DNA of 11,479 bases from Methanomicrobiaceae archaeon (GTDB taxonomy: Archaea; Halobacteriota; Methanomicrobia; Methanomicrobiales; Methanomicrobiaceae). The notes beneath the pieces were generated by a model. The model saw only the letters and a list, made by a program, of their open reading frames with translations, did not search any database and had not been told where the DNA came from. Below are positions 1 through 6,561 of this stretch, piece by piece. Every line of letters begins with the position of its first letter. The first letter of the stretch is position 1. The position numbers and the translations under genes were made by a program. Location: the NCBI GenBank assembly GCA_030628325.1, contig DAOVRB010000009.1, positions 1 to 11,479 on the forward strand. Reading direction: 5' to 3'.

Positions 1-1
1 A

Positions 2-1123
2 TCAGATACAAAATATATCAGGGAATTTCTGGCAGAAGTGAACACCCAGAACAACCTGTCAGCACAGCGTAAGTTCAAACTCATGAGCAACCTGACAAAC
101 GTATTTCAGCACCTGCCACCTGTGGAAGAGATAACTATAGCAGATCTTTATGATGCGGTTGAAGGTATCAAAGGATCGACCAACCGACGGACCGGAAAGC
201 CATACACCAAAAACACACAGAACGACCTCTTAAGGATCCTGAAGCGCTTTGCAACCTGGCTTGTGGAAAACAAATATTCTGACATGGACCTTTTGAAGAT
301 CAAGAAGATCAAAATTCCTGCATACCTTAGCAAGACAAAGACTGATGATTCAATTCTGACAGAAGAAGAAGCAAAGACGGTTATTGAAACTCCACACAGC
401 CTAAGATACCGGGCGCTCTTAGGCATCCTTTATGAAGGAGGGTTCCGGATTCAGGAAATAGCCGATATGAAGTGGTCCGACATACGGTTTACACAATGGG
501 GCGCACGGATACGGACCGCCGGAAAGACAGAGAAAGAAAGGCACGTTCCTATTATCATGTATCGGGAATTCTTATCACAATGGCAGACAGAGCACCCGGA
601 CCCACGAGCGGACAATTATGTATTTTTGAATTATCACAATGCGCCGTTAAAATATCAATCAATTTCTAAAAATATTCAGAAGTTCTGTAGAGATGCAGGG
701 ATAGAACGAAAGATCACCCCTCACATCTTCAGACACAGCCGGGTGACGCACGTATTGAGGCGGGGCATGCAGGAGACCCTTTGTAAGAAAACATTTTGGG
801 GAAATGAAAACACTGACATGTTAAAGGTTTACAGCCACCTGACAGCCGATGACGCCGAAGCAGCCTTCGCAAAGATGGCAGGCGTGGAGATACCAGAAGA
901 GACTGTCACCGGAGCGATGGAGCCGGCACAATGCCACCAGTGCCACCACATCAACCCACCAGGCAGCTGGTTCTGTGCAAGGTGTGGAATGGCATTAGCA
1001 CCGGAAGCTATAGAGGACTATGATAAGGCAATCTCATTTGTGGAGAATATATTCACGAACCTGCCAGACAGTGAACGGTTAGAGATAATGGCCGAACTTA
1101 CACGGTCCGCCAAGCGACAATAA
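2..1123 (+). CDS. Tyrosine recombinase (integrase) with C-terminal zinc ribbon, 5' end cut by the window
   Basis: Site-specific DNA recombinase that would integrate and excise the element. Numbering from the first in-frame GTG (base 38), the catalytic residues are Arg137 (GGFR), a lysine at 163 or 166, His229 and Arg232 (HIFRH), Trp254 in the second His/Trp position, and the nucleophile Tyr265 (VYSHL). An N-terminal SAM-like core-binding domain fills about residues 1-95. The C-terminus carries a four-cysteine zinc ribbon (Cys299, 302, 313, 316), an appendage seen in some archaeal recombinases, probably for DNA or protein contact. The frame stays open to base 2 and the extra residues (SDTKYIREFLAEV) read like normal core-binding-domain sequence, so the GTG is probably internal and the true start lies left of the window. 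The next gene converges on it. Family assignment is secure; the attachment site is inferred from the tRNA at the other end. Confidence 0.95.
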   Translation, partial: SDTKYIREFLAEVNTQNNLSAQRKFKLMSNLTNVFQHLPPVEEITIADLYDAVEGIKGSTNRRTGKPYTKNTQNDLLRILKRFATWLVENKYSDMDLLKIKKIKIPAYLSKTKTDDSILTEEEAKTVIETPHSLRYRALLGILYEGGFRIQEIADMKWSDIRFTQWGARIRTAGKTEKERHVPIIMYREFLSQWQTEHPDPRADNYVFLNYHNAPLKYQSISKNIQKFCRDAGIERKITPHIFRHSRVTHVLRRGMQETLCKKTFWGNENTDMLKVYSHLTADDAEAAFAKMAGVEIPEETVTGAMEPAQCHQCHHINPPGSWFCARCGMALAPEAIEDYDKAISFVENIFTNLPDSERLEIMAELTRSAKRQ

Positions 1124-1184
1124 TATATGAAATATGTATTTTGTAATTTATACAAATGCAATTTTATCAGTTCAACTGCTTAAT

Positions 1185-1976
1185 TTAGTCAAGATCAATA
1201 TAATAAGGATCGACATATTCCTTATACTTTAAAAACGATATTTCAGAAATCATATAATTGTATCCTATTACTTTTTTTGAAATATCCCACAGATCACTAT
1301 CTTTTTTTAATACAGCCATTAAACTATCAAAATATGGATTGTGTGGGTAATCACAAATAATTTCAAGAATGCCATACAAGACAGTTTTGTTAGCCAAATT
1401 ACAGGTTTCGTCGGTCAAACCGATTGGGACTATGGGAATTGAGACCCCAATCTGTCTCTTAAAAACTTCATAAAGTGTCCCGTACCACCATGCTTCTAGT
1501 GGATTGTCATGGTCTATTCTCTCCGCTGCCATTTTCATAGCTACCATCTCGATAGTTCGATACTTTGCAACCGTCACCGGAGTATATGAACGTTCAAACG
1601 GATGATCAGGACTTACTAAATAATTCCATTTGTTTGATATCAATGGGAAAATATCTGAGTTATTCAATATTAGAGACTTCAGTGAATCGTAATTTTCGTA
1701 TTCTCCCAGTGATTTATACATTTGGGTATATGCCAAACAAAAACCAAGCATCGTAACTGAATATAGTTTTTTTATTTTTCCCGTTAATCCTTTTTCTGTA
1801 TTGGAACATTCGATTAAACCTTTTTCTTTTAGATCGTTGATTGCTTTTTGAACGGTTGCAGTTGGAACCCCGTGTTTTTTGAATATTGTGTATGCAGCAC
1901 ACGGACCGCCTGTCCCCAATATTATCAATACCTGTTTGCTTTTCCCAGAGGGTATATAACCATCTTCATAATCCAT
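1185..1976 (-). CDS. Winged helix-turn-helix regulator-like protein
   Basis: Probable DNA-binding regulator of the element. The N-terminal part resembles a winged helix: a first helix near LIILGTGGPCAAYTIF, then VPTATVQKAINDLKEKGLIE as turn plus recognition helix, then a wing to about residue 75 of the protein. The remaining ~185 residues are an unrecognised, helix-rich, aromatic-rich domain that could sense a ligand or oligomerise. The longest frame opens with TTG at 1997; I prefer ATG at 1976 because the upstream codons add nothing recognisable, giving 263 residues. The gene is AT-richer than the operon to its right and diverges from an AbrB-like gene. The shared intergenic region holds an inverted repeat that could be its operator. 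It is convergent with the integrase. Repressor versus activator cannot be told from sequence. Confidence 0.75.
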   Translation of the reverse strand: MDYEDGYIPSGKSKQVLIILGTGGPCAAYTIFKKHGVPTATVQKAINDLKEKGLIECSNTEKGLTGKIKKLYSVTMLGFCLAYTQMYKSLGEYENYDSLKSLILNNSDIFPLISNKWNYLVSPDHPFERSYTPVTVAKYRTIEMVAMKMAAERIDHDNPLEAWWYGTLYEVFKRQIGVSIPIVPIGLTDETCNLANKTVLYGILEIICDYPHNPYFDSLMAVLKKDSDLWDISKKVIGYNYMISEISFLKYKEYVDPYYIDLD

Positions 1977-2002
1977 AACTATCACAATCTTTCTCAATGA
2001 GC

Positions 2003-2029
2003 GTAAGTTACACTAAAATGATAACTTAC
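2003..2029. promoter_or_regulatory. Inverted repeat, candidate operator between divergent regulators
   Basis: Perfect 8-bp arms GTAAGTTA (2003-2010) and TAACTTAC (2022-2029) separated by 11 bp. The arm centres are 19 bp apart, about two helical turns, which suits a dimer binding one face of DNA. It lies upstream of both divergent genes and next to the TATA-like stretch at 2031-2039. Which protein binds is inferred. Confidence 0.5.
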
Positions 2030-2031
2030 AT

Positions 2032-2037
2032 TATAAT
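2032..2037 (+). promoter_or_regulatory. TATA box for the AbrB-like gene
   Basis: TATAAT in an AT-rich run. Archaeal box A normally sits about 26-27 bases upstream of the transcription start, which would place the start near 2061, only a few bases before ATG 2065. No ribosome site precedes that ATG, so a nearly leaderless transcript is likely. Confidence 0.45.
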
Positions 2038-2064
2038 TAGTATTTATTGTTTAAATGCATATCT

Positions 2065-2244
2065 ATGATTATGTCAGAAACAACCGTAGCCGTTGTGAAG
2101 GGATGGAAAATTTCGCATTCGCTCGCGGTGGTGATTCCAAGTGGGCTGTGTAAAAAAAATAACCTCAAAAGTGGAGTTCTGTTTACAGTAAAAACAGATA
2201 AACAAAATCGAATAATCTATGAACCCTTAGAGATGTTAGCATGA
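2065..2244 (+). CDS. AbrB/SpoVT-family small DNA-binding protein
   Basis: A 59-residue swapped-hairpin AbrB-like protein, a fold that dimerises and binds DNA and is used both by free-standing regulators and by antitoxins. The signature is SHSLAVVIPSGLCKKNNLKSG followed by two more strands ending IIYEPLE. The frame is open from TTG 2047, but ATG at 2065 or 2071 is more likely: TATAAT lies about 30 bases upstream and the fold begins only after 2080. No toxin-like gene is paired with it, which favours a regulatory role. It is divergent from the winged-helix gene across a shared operator region, an arrangement typical of a switch. A second member of the family lies at 10272-10451. Confidence 0.8.
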   Translation: MIMSETTVAVVKGWKISHSLAVVIPSGLCKKNNLKSGVLFTVKTDKQNRIIYEPLEMLA

Positions 2245-2260
2245 TTTGTAATAAGAATAG

Positions 2261-2313
2261 TGGCAGCCATTCACACACCTTAGGTACCAATCTTCAGAAT
2301 GGAAGGACTGCCA
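2261..2313. repeat. Bulged 12-bp hairpin upstream of the replication operon
   Basis: The left arm TGGCAGCCATTC (2261-2272) pairs with GAATGG (2297-2302) and CTGCCA (2308-2313), all twelve pairs Watson-Crick, with a 5-base bulge AAGGA on the right arm and a 24-base loop. The loop itself contains ACCT-T-AGGT and GGTACC. It could be a folded 5' leader, a terminator of the AbrB gene or a protein site. There is no T-tract directly after it, so a simple terminator is less likely. Confidence 0.5.
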
Positions 2314-2328
2314 GATCATATCTGATCT
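2313..2328. promoter_or_regulatory. Small dyad AGATCA-N4-TGATCT
   Basis: Perfect 6-bp arms with a 4-bp centre. It shares its first base with the end of the bulged hairpin and lies 25 bases before the first start codon of the operon. A repressor site or a stacked second hairpin are both possible. Confidence 0.35.
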
Positions 2329-2352
2329 TCAAAACTTGTTTAAGTTTTGCAC

Positions 2353-2592
2353 ATGGGGGCCGTCAAGTTGAACCCTAAAACAAATACGCAAATGCCCGGG
2401 CATGCAACCAAAACACACCCGGAGAAAAAAGCCCCATGTTGTAGTAGTGTTTCTATTTTGTCACCCAAGACAAATAAATGTGCCGGAGCCCCGACAATTC
2501 GTAAAGATACGCTAGAGCATTTGCCAGCCTTTTATCAAGCTGCGATCCGCGTATTGGAGCGGAACCATCACGTGGTTATCCTAGAGGTTTGA
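2353..2592 (+). CDS. Small protein of unknown function, first gene of the replication operon
   Basis: A 79-residue reading frame from ATG 2353 (TTG 2347 is an alternative start). The N-terminal half is rich in Lys, Thr and Pro with a Cys-Cys pair and no clear fold. The C-terminal third (DTLEHLPAFYQAAIRVLERN then VVILEV) looks like a real helix-plus-strand segment. Its TGA directly abuts the ATG of the primase-helicase gene, suggesting translational coupling. No good ribosome site precedes it, so the start is uncertain. I do not recognise the family. The alternative is that this stretch is only the leader of the primase gene. Confidence 0.5.
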   Translation: MGAVKLNPKTNTQMPGHATKTHPEKKAPCCSSVSILSPKTNKCAGAPTIRKDTLEHLPAFYQAAIRVLERNHHVVILEV

Positions 2593-5500
2593 ATGTCTCC
2601 ACATGACACCACTGAGATCACCCAAGCGTTCCAGGTATTCAAACAAAACAATACAGTGGAGATTCGATCGTTTATGCCCGATGGGCGTAAGCTAGCAGGC
2701 TACTATAATCAGCCTGAAGTTGCCGCAAAGGACATTGTCACTCAGTTAGATGGTTCTGCCAAGGCGGTTTACTCCGTTCTGAATAGTATATCAGACGTAC
2801 ATCTACAAAGTGGAGGCCTCAAACAGCGATCCGGGATGGTCAAGGACCACCACATTATCAAGCGAGATTGGATTTTCATTGATATTGACCCAGAGCGACC
2901 AGCAAAGACTAACGCAACCAATGAAGAGAAGGCAGCGGCAAAAAACTTACTTGAGGAGGTACTTGTCTTCCTCCATGATGTGGGTTTTCCTAAGCCAATT
3001 CTGACAGATTCTGGAAATGGATTCCATGCATATTTCAGGGTGGATCTACCAAACTCAAAAGAAATCAAAAAATTGGTGCATGATTTTTTGAAGGTCCTAG
3101 ATAATAAATTCTCAAATGATGCTGCCAAAGTTGACATAACAGTTTTCAATGCATCCAGGATAACAAAGGTTCCCGGTACTATGACCCGAAAAGGTCCGCA
3201 CAGTGAAGAGCGACCACAGAGAAGGGCACACATCTTATCTGGTCCTGATGAGATTAAAGCCCGGACAGAAGATAAAATCCGGGCGGTTGCGGGACTTTTG
3301 CAGCCGTCGTATTGTAAGATCACTGGTACAAGGGCCGAGGTAATAGCAGCCTTCAATCAGCGGTATATGAGTGCCGAGGTCCTTAACTGGTATTGCCAGC
3401 GTGAAGGCACACGGTTTGTTTCACCTAAAAGCACCTCTGGGAACCCTGGTATAGTGATCCTGGATAACGGGCGGTTTTATTCACACCATAATTCAGACGG
3501 GCTGAGTGAACATTCACACTCTGCTTTTGACGCATTAGTTGAATATGGACACAACGGTAACGATGAAGCGGGATTGGCCAAAGCCTGCAAGCTTCTAAAA
3601 ATGGGGCTCAAGACACCAACAAAAGCGGCTAAGGAGGCAAAACCTGCAACAGAGCCCCCCACCCCACCGGAGATCCCAGAAGCCGTAAAGCAGGAAGCAG
3701 CCGAGGTCCTGAAGTCAGGGCATGCACTTGATTTTATGAAAACAACCTTCCATTTAAAACATGAAGGAGACGATATCACAGCGGAGTGCTTAGCTTTGCT
3801 TACCGCCTGCCAAAGCGTCAGCAATGCCACAGGGTTGCACCTAGTGTTATCAGGAGAAAAAGGAGAAGGCAAAAGCCACACAGTGGAAACATGGCTAAAG
3901 CAGATCCCATGTGCCTACAAGTTAGCAGGCAGCTTCTCTGACAAGACCCTATTTTATCGATCAATTGCCACACCGTCAATCATATACATTGATGATAGAG
4001 CGCTATCTGAAGATCTAAATGCAACTATTAAAACCGCTACCTCTCATTACCAGGAGGTGACACAACATTTTACGGTGTCAAAGGACAGGCAGGCTGTAAA
4101 ATTATCACTGGCTGCAAGGTCTGCTTTTGTCTTTTCGAAGGTTGACGACGTAGGGGATGATCAACTGCTAGATCGCTGCCTCTCCGCATGGGTAGACTCG
4201 GATCAGGTGCACAGCCGGCGGGTTACATCTCTTACTCTCTCCCGTGCCGCGGCCCCCAGGAATCAAAGCAAAGAAGATAACCACAACGAGCAGATCTGCC
4301 AGGCCCTCTGGACCAAAATAAAAGATTGTGAGTTTTATGTATCGGTCCCTTTTGCACTGCGAATTCACTTTGAGGGGTTTACATATCGGAACCAAGGTAT
4401 CTTTTTAGATCTCATTAGATGTTATGCTGTTTTGAGGCATCCAGACCGAAACCCAATCACCGCTGATGATGGGGTGATTGAAATTACCGCACTTGAGTCA
4501 GATTTTACTCAAGCAAAAGATCTCTTTTCAAAGTTGATGTCTCATCATGGCGATCAGATACAGAAGTTAACCCCTACTGAAGGGGTGGTTATCGACCACA
4601 TTAAAAAACATCAGATCACAGTGTTTACAATTTCAGATATTCAAAATTGGATTGATGTAAGCACTTCGCAGGCACATGGGATTATGAATGGTCGGTCCGA
4701 CCGTGGGCACCACTATGGTGGATTACTTGCTAAATGTCCGGCAATATCGGTGGCCCGTGTTCAAAGCTCATATGAAACGGAGCAAAAGAGCCGACGTGCC
4801 GTGACTCGCAATGTCTATTATGTGGACAGCGAGACCCTACAGCGGTGGAGCAGACACACCCAGGTATGGTTGGAACCTCTTACAACGTTACAACACGCTT
4901 GCAACACTCTTACAACACGCTGTGTTGTAAGTGATTCGGCCACAAATCAGCAACAACCAGAGAAACAAAGGTCATATAATAATAATAATTCTCACTTACA
5001 ACACAAAGAGAAGTATGTACAGCAGCAGGGGGGTGGAGTGGAAACACCCCCACCCCCGGACAACTATACTTCTTCTTGTTACTGTAATTCAGGTGTGTTG
5101 GAAGAGAAAGAAAAAAACTTCATATCAGCCCCAAATGAACAAAACAACCCCCATGCAAGTACGAATGACTTACAACACACTGTGTTGCAAGCGTGTTGTA
5201 AGCAGGTTGTAGTGTTGGATGCAAAATATGATAATTTCACCCAGGCAGACTTCCACAAACTAAGGAAGCCGGACCTTCAGAAGTGTAGCCTCTGTGGACG
5301 ATCGACCGTCACATATCGGGAACATTGCACACATGAGAACAAGAAGCGAGCCCCCGCCAGGATATGCGATCGATGTTATGCAGTATTACCACTTGGAGGA
5401 GGTATCCAAGAACATCTAACCATCCCTACTGTTAGTGATTTTCACAAACATAGCTGTGATAATGTACCCTGTACTCAGTGTAACCGCATATGCACCCAGG

Positions 5501-5598
5501 CAGGCGGAGCATTCACCGATGGTAACACTTTCCTCTGTGGTGAATGCTTGACCCAGGCAACCAAACAGAATCTTGTAGAAAAAGGGGTGATTGTATGA
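2593..5598 (+). CDS. Primase-polymerase/superfamily 3-like helicase replication initiator
   Basis: Multidomain replication protein of 1001 residues. Residues ~20-235 are an archaeo-eukaryotic primase (prim-pol) domain: metal ligands Asp97 and Asp99 (FIDIDP), the SGNGFH motif at 140-145, Asp181, and NASRITKVPG at 186-195. Residues ~410-550 are a helicase-type ATPase with Walker A GEKGEGKS (421-428), Walker B IIYIDD (463-468) and a possible arginine finger at Arg528. Residues ~661-725 resemble a winged helix. Residues ~763-876 are a low-complexity Asn/Gln-rich linker, and ~898-985 hold cysteine clusters (Cys898/901/925/928 and Cys960/963/982/985) fitting two zinc ribbons. The domain order recalls plasmid pRN1 and phage P4 initiators. 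AGAGGT precedes the ATG, and the TGA overlaps the next start. The linker-coding DNA holds iterons, so the gene probably contains its own origin. Confidence 0.92.
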   Translation: MSPHDTTEITQAFQVFKQNNTVEIRSFMPDGRKLAGYYNQPEVAAKDIVTQLDGSAKAVYSVLNSISDVHLQSGGLKQRSGMVKDHHIIKRDWIFIDIDPERPAKTNATNEEKAAAKNLLEEVLVFLHDVGFPKPILTDSGNGFHAYFRVDLPNSKEIKKLVHDFLKVLDNKFSNDAAKVDITVFNASRITKVPGTMTRKGPHSEERPQRRAHILSGPDEIKARTEDKIRAVAGLLQPSYCKITGTRAEVIAAFNQRYMSAEVLNWYCQREGTRFVSPKSTSGNPGIVILDNGRFYSHHNSDGLSEHSHSAFDALVEYGHNGNDEAGLAKACKLLKMGLKTPTKAAKEAKPATEPPTPPEIPEAVKQEAAEVLKSGHALDFMKTTFHLKHEGDDITAECLALLTACQSVSNATGLHLVLSGEKGEGKSHTVETWLKQIPCAYKLAGSFSDKTLFYRSIATPSIIYIDDRALSEDLNATIKTATSHYQEVTQHFTVSKDRQAVKLSLAARSAFVFSKVDDVGDDQLLDRCLSAWVDSDQVHSRRVTSLTLSRAAAPRNQSKEDNHNEQICQALWTKIKDCEFYVSVPFALRIHFEGFTYRNQGIFLDLIRCYAVLRHPDRNPITADDGVIEITALESDFTQAKDLFSKLMSHHGDQIQKLTPTEGVVIDHIKKHQITVFTISDIQNWIDVSTSQAHGIMNGRSDRGHHYGGLLAKCPAISVARVQSSYETEQKSRRAVTRNVYYVDSETLQRWSRHTQVWLEPLTTLQHACNTLTTRCVVSDSATNQQQPEKQRSYNNNNSHLQHKEKYVQQQGGGVETPPPPDNYTSSCYCNSGVLEEKEKNFISAPNEQNNPHASTNDLQHTVLQACCKQVVVLDAKYDNFTQADFHKLRKPDLQKCSLCGRSTVTYREHCTHENKKRAPARICDRCYAVLPLGGGIQEHLTIPTVSDFHKHSCDNVPCTQCNRICTQAGGAFTDGNTFLCGECLTQATKQNLVEKGVIV
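4974..4990. other. AT-only tract inside the iteron array, candidate unwinding element
   Basis: Seventeen consecutive A/T bases of repeating AAT units, encoding the Asn run at residues 796-799. It lies between the left iteron block and the lone forward copy at 4995. Easily melted tracts next to iterons are typical of origins; that role is inferred. Confidence 0.45.
5029..5057. repeat. GC-rich hairpin near the centre of the iteron array
   Basis: Arms GGGGGTGG (5029-5036) and CCACCCCC (5050-5057) are perfect complements. Inside them GTG (5038-5040) can pair with CAC (5045-5047) around a GAAA tetraloop. The centre (5043) is within 7 bp of the mirror axis of the iterons. The codons here specify GGGVETPPPP. 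It may form a cruciform, a nick site or an RNA hairpin in the primase mRNA. Confidence 0.6.
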
Positions 5599-6182
5599 CA
5601 CACGAGCCAGTAAAAGTGGCACCAACAGACACCCCTCCAATCAGGTCACTTCTCACACGGGCAAGACTTCGTGAAAGAGCAAAACCAGGTAATCCAGAAC
5701 TGATAACGGCCTTGAGTTACTTTGAAAAAGTGATCACTTTGGCAGGTCCTGGGAGCCGTGATCTACAGTCAGCTTTGGCAGGTGCAGCACGAATTTATGC
5801 CAGGTTGGGACAGGTCAAGTTATCACAGGAGTATAAGGAGAGGACCAGGCAGATGAAGGTGTCCCGACGTGTGGTGAAACAGCTCTTCATACCGAAACAG
5901 GATCTTCTCCAGCTTCCGTACCTCAGAAAGCACCAGCTCACGTGCGGGTCTCCGGACCACTTCAAGCCGAAGAAACAGCACTTTGGCCACCAAGCTTTGA
6001 TCGCAGCAGCAGTGTGGTGCAGGCGGTCATACAGTTTTGGACCAGCAGAATATTACTGGACTGCTGATGTCTATTGGTTGAAGGACTACGATCCACCCTT
6101 CAGCTATGAAGTTTACCAGGGTGACGACTCGCACCCACATGAAGCGGTCCGTCCAGAAGAGGTCATGGAGGCAGTGGCATGA
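5595..6182 (+). CDS. Unknown protein with helical N-terminal repeat-like region
   Basis: A 195-residue protein that I do not recognise. ATG 5595 is chosen because it overlaps the primase stop as ATGA and follows AGGGGTGA, a good archaeal ribosome site; the longer frame from 5544 would extend into the primase gene. Residues ~30-90 look like paired helices of TPR type (ALSYFEKVITLAG, then ALAGAARIYARLGQVKLSQEY). Residues ~90-115 are basic. Residues ~125-175 are unusually rich in Trp, Tyr and His, suggesting a compact ligand- or protein-binding domain. No signal peptide or membrane segment. Translational coupling to the primase suggests a role in replication or early development of the element; that is context only. 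Confidence 0.8.
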   Translation: MTHEPVKVAPTDTPPIRSLLTRARLRERAKPGNPELITALSYFEKVITLAGPGSRDLQSALAGAARIYARLGQVKLSQEYKERTRQMKVSRRVVKQLFIPKQDLLQLPYLRKHQLTCGSPDHFKPKKQHFGHQALIAAAVWCRRSYSFGPAEYYWTADVYWLKDYDPPFSYEVYQGDDSHPHEAVRPEEVMEAVA

Positions 6183-6247
6183 TCAGGATTACGCCGATGT
6201 TGATTTCCAGCCCTGCAAAAGTGACAGGTGTGGATAATGGTAATTAA
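6179..6247 (+). CDS. Possible 22-residue ORF
   Basis: ATG 6179 overlaps the previous stop as ATGA and the frame runs 22 codons to TAA. The overlap matches the style of the operon, but the peptide (MIRITPMLISSPAKVTGVDN plus two residues) has no recognisable feature and may be chance. The interval 6183-6276 otherwise holds only the ribosome site of the next gene. Confidence 0.15.
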   Translation: MIRITPMLISSPAKVTGVDNGN

Positions 6248-6276
6248 AAAACGGCACCCGAAATTGGAAGGAACAT

Positions 6277-6561
6277 ATGGCAGATAAGAACCAGATCGAA
6301 CCGGAAACAATGGGCAGGGCGGAATTAATCAGATTATGCTCTAAGATCCTTACCAAATTAGATAAAAAAATATCTGGCAGATACCGACCGAATGACAATG
6401 AGAATCTCTACTTTCAGGCGGTCCGGGCATTGAGCGGACTGATCGATACCACAAACCGGATTCTGAAAGATTCCGATCTGGAAGAACTGGAACATCGGTT
6501 AGCAGTGCTTGAGGGTAAGCAGGAGAATACCAAAGAAAAACCAGTGAGGGAATTCGAATGA
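6277..6561 (+). CDS. Small helical protein of unknown function
   Basis: A 94-residue, mostly helical, charged protein. GGAAGGA about seven bases before ATG 6277 is a good ribosome site and fixes the start. Residues 13-30 and 44-65 look like amphipathic helices, and 67-85 (SDLEELEHRLAVLEGKQ) a short coiled coil, so it probably self-associates or binds a partner helix. Its stop overlaps the next start as ATGA, placing it in the same operon as the two following small proteins and the tape measure gene. I cannot name a family. Its position upstream of the tape measure gene recalls the small tail-assembly chaperones of tailed phages, but no sequence signature supports that. Confidence 0.8.
   Translation: MADKNQIEPETMGRAELIRLCSKILTKLDKKISGRYRPNDNENLYFQAVRALSGLIDTTNRILKDSDLEELEHRLAVLEGKQENTKEKPVREFE

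Larger units (their letters stand above)
4879..5221. repeat. Mirror-symmetric iteron array, candidate replication origin inside the primase gene
   Basis: About eleven copies of CTTACAACAC or its complement. Forward: 4879 (8/10), 4887 (9/10), 4898 (9/10), 4909, 4995 and 5169 (all exact). Reverse: 4922 (exact), 5095 (9/10), 5182 (9/10), 5193 (exact), 5212 (8/10). Clustered copies are phased 11 bp apart (4887, 4898, 4909; 5182, 5193). Copies 4909/4922 and 5169/5182 each form a 10-3-10 palindrome. Block 4898-4931 is the reverse complement of 5169-5202 at 29 of 34 positions, and copies 4995 and 5095 mirror each other about the same axis near 5050. A 17-bp pure AT tract (4974-4990) and a GC hairpin (5029-5057) lie between the blocks. 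It encodes only a low-complexity linker. I infer an origin bound by the host gene's own product; a partition site or autoregulatory operator are alternatives. Confidence 0.8.

Noticed and set aside
1..40. Second attachment site at the left edge
   Set aside because: The first 40 bases are coding sequence of the integrase and show no similarity to the tRNA-Phe 3' end.
2065..2244. Toxin-antitoxin module built on either AbrB-like gene (here or at 10272-10451)
   Set aside because: No MazF, VapC, RelE or other toxin-like sequence is next to either gene; regulator is the safer reading.
2769..3356. 195-codon minus-strand open frame opposite the primase gene
   Set aside because: It is antisense to a strongly conserved prim-pol domain, its composition is Ser/Arg/Cys-rich as expected of a shadow frame, and no promoter or ribosome site is visible.
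3477..3881. 134-codon minus-strand open frame opposite the primase gene
   Set aside because: Shadow of the real coding strand with no recognisable domain.
4879..5221. CRISPR array
   Set aside because: The repeats are 10 bp, occur in both orientations with 11-bp phasing and have no spacers of regular length.
6400..6420. The small protein at 6277-6561 contains ENLYFQA, the recognition sequence of TEV protease
   Set aside because: Surrounding sequence is ordinary amphipathic helix (residues 42-48), with no vector-like sequence nearby; a chance match rather than a tag or contamination.
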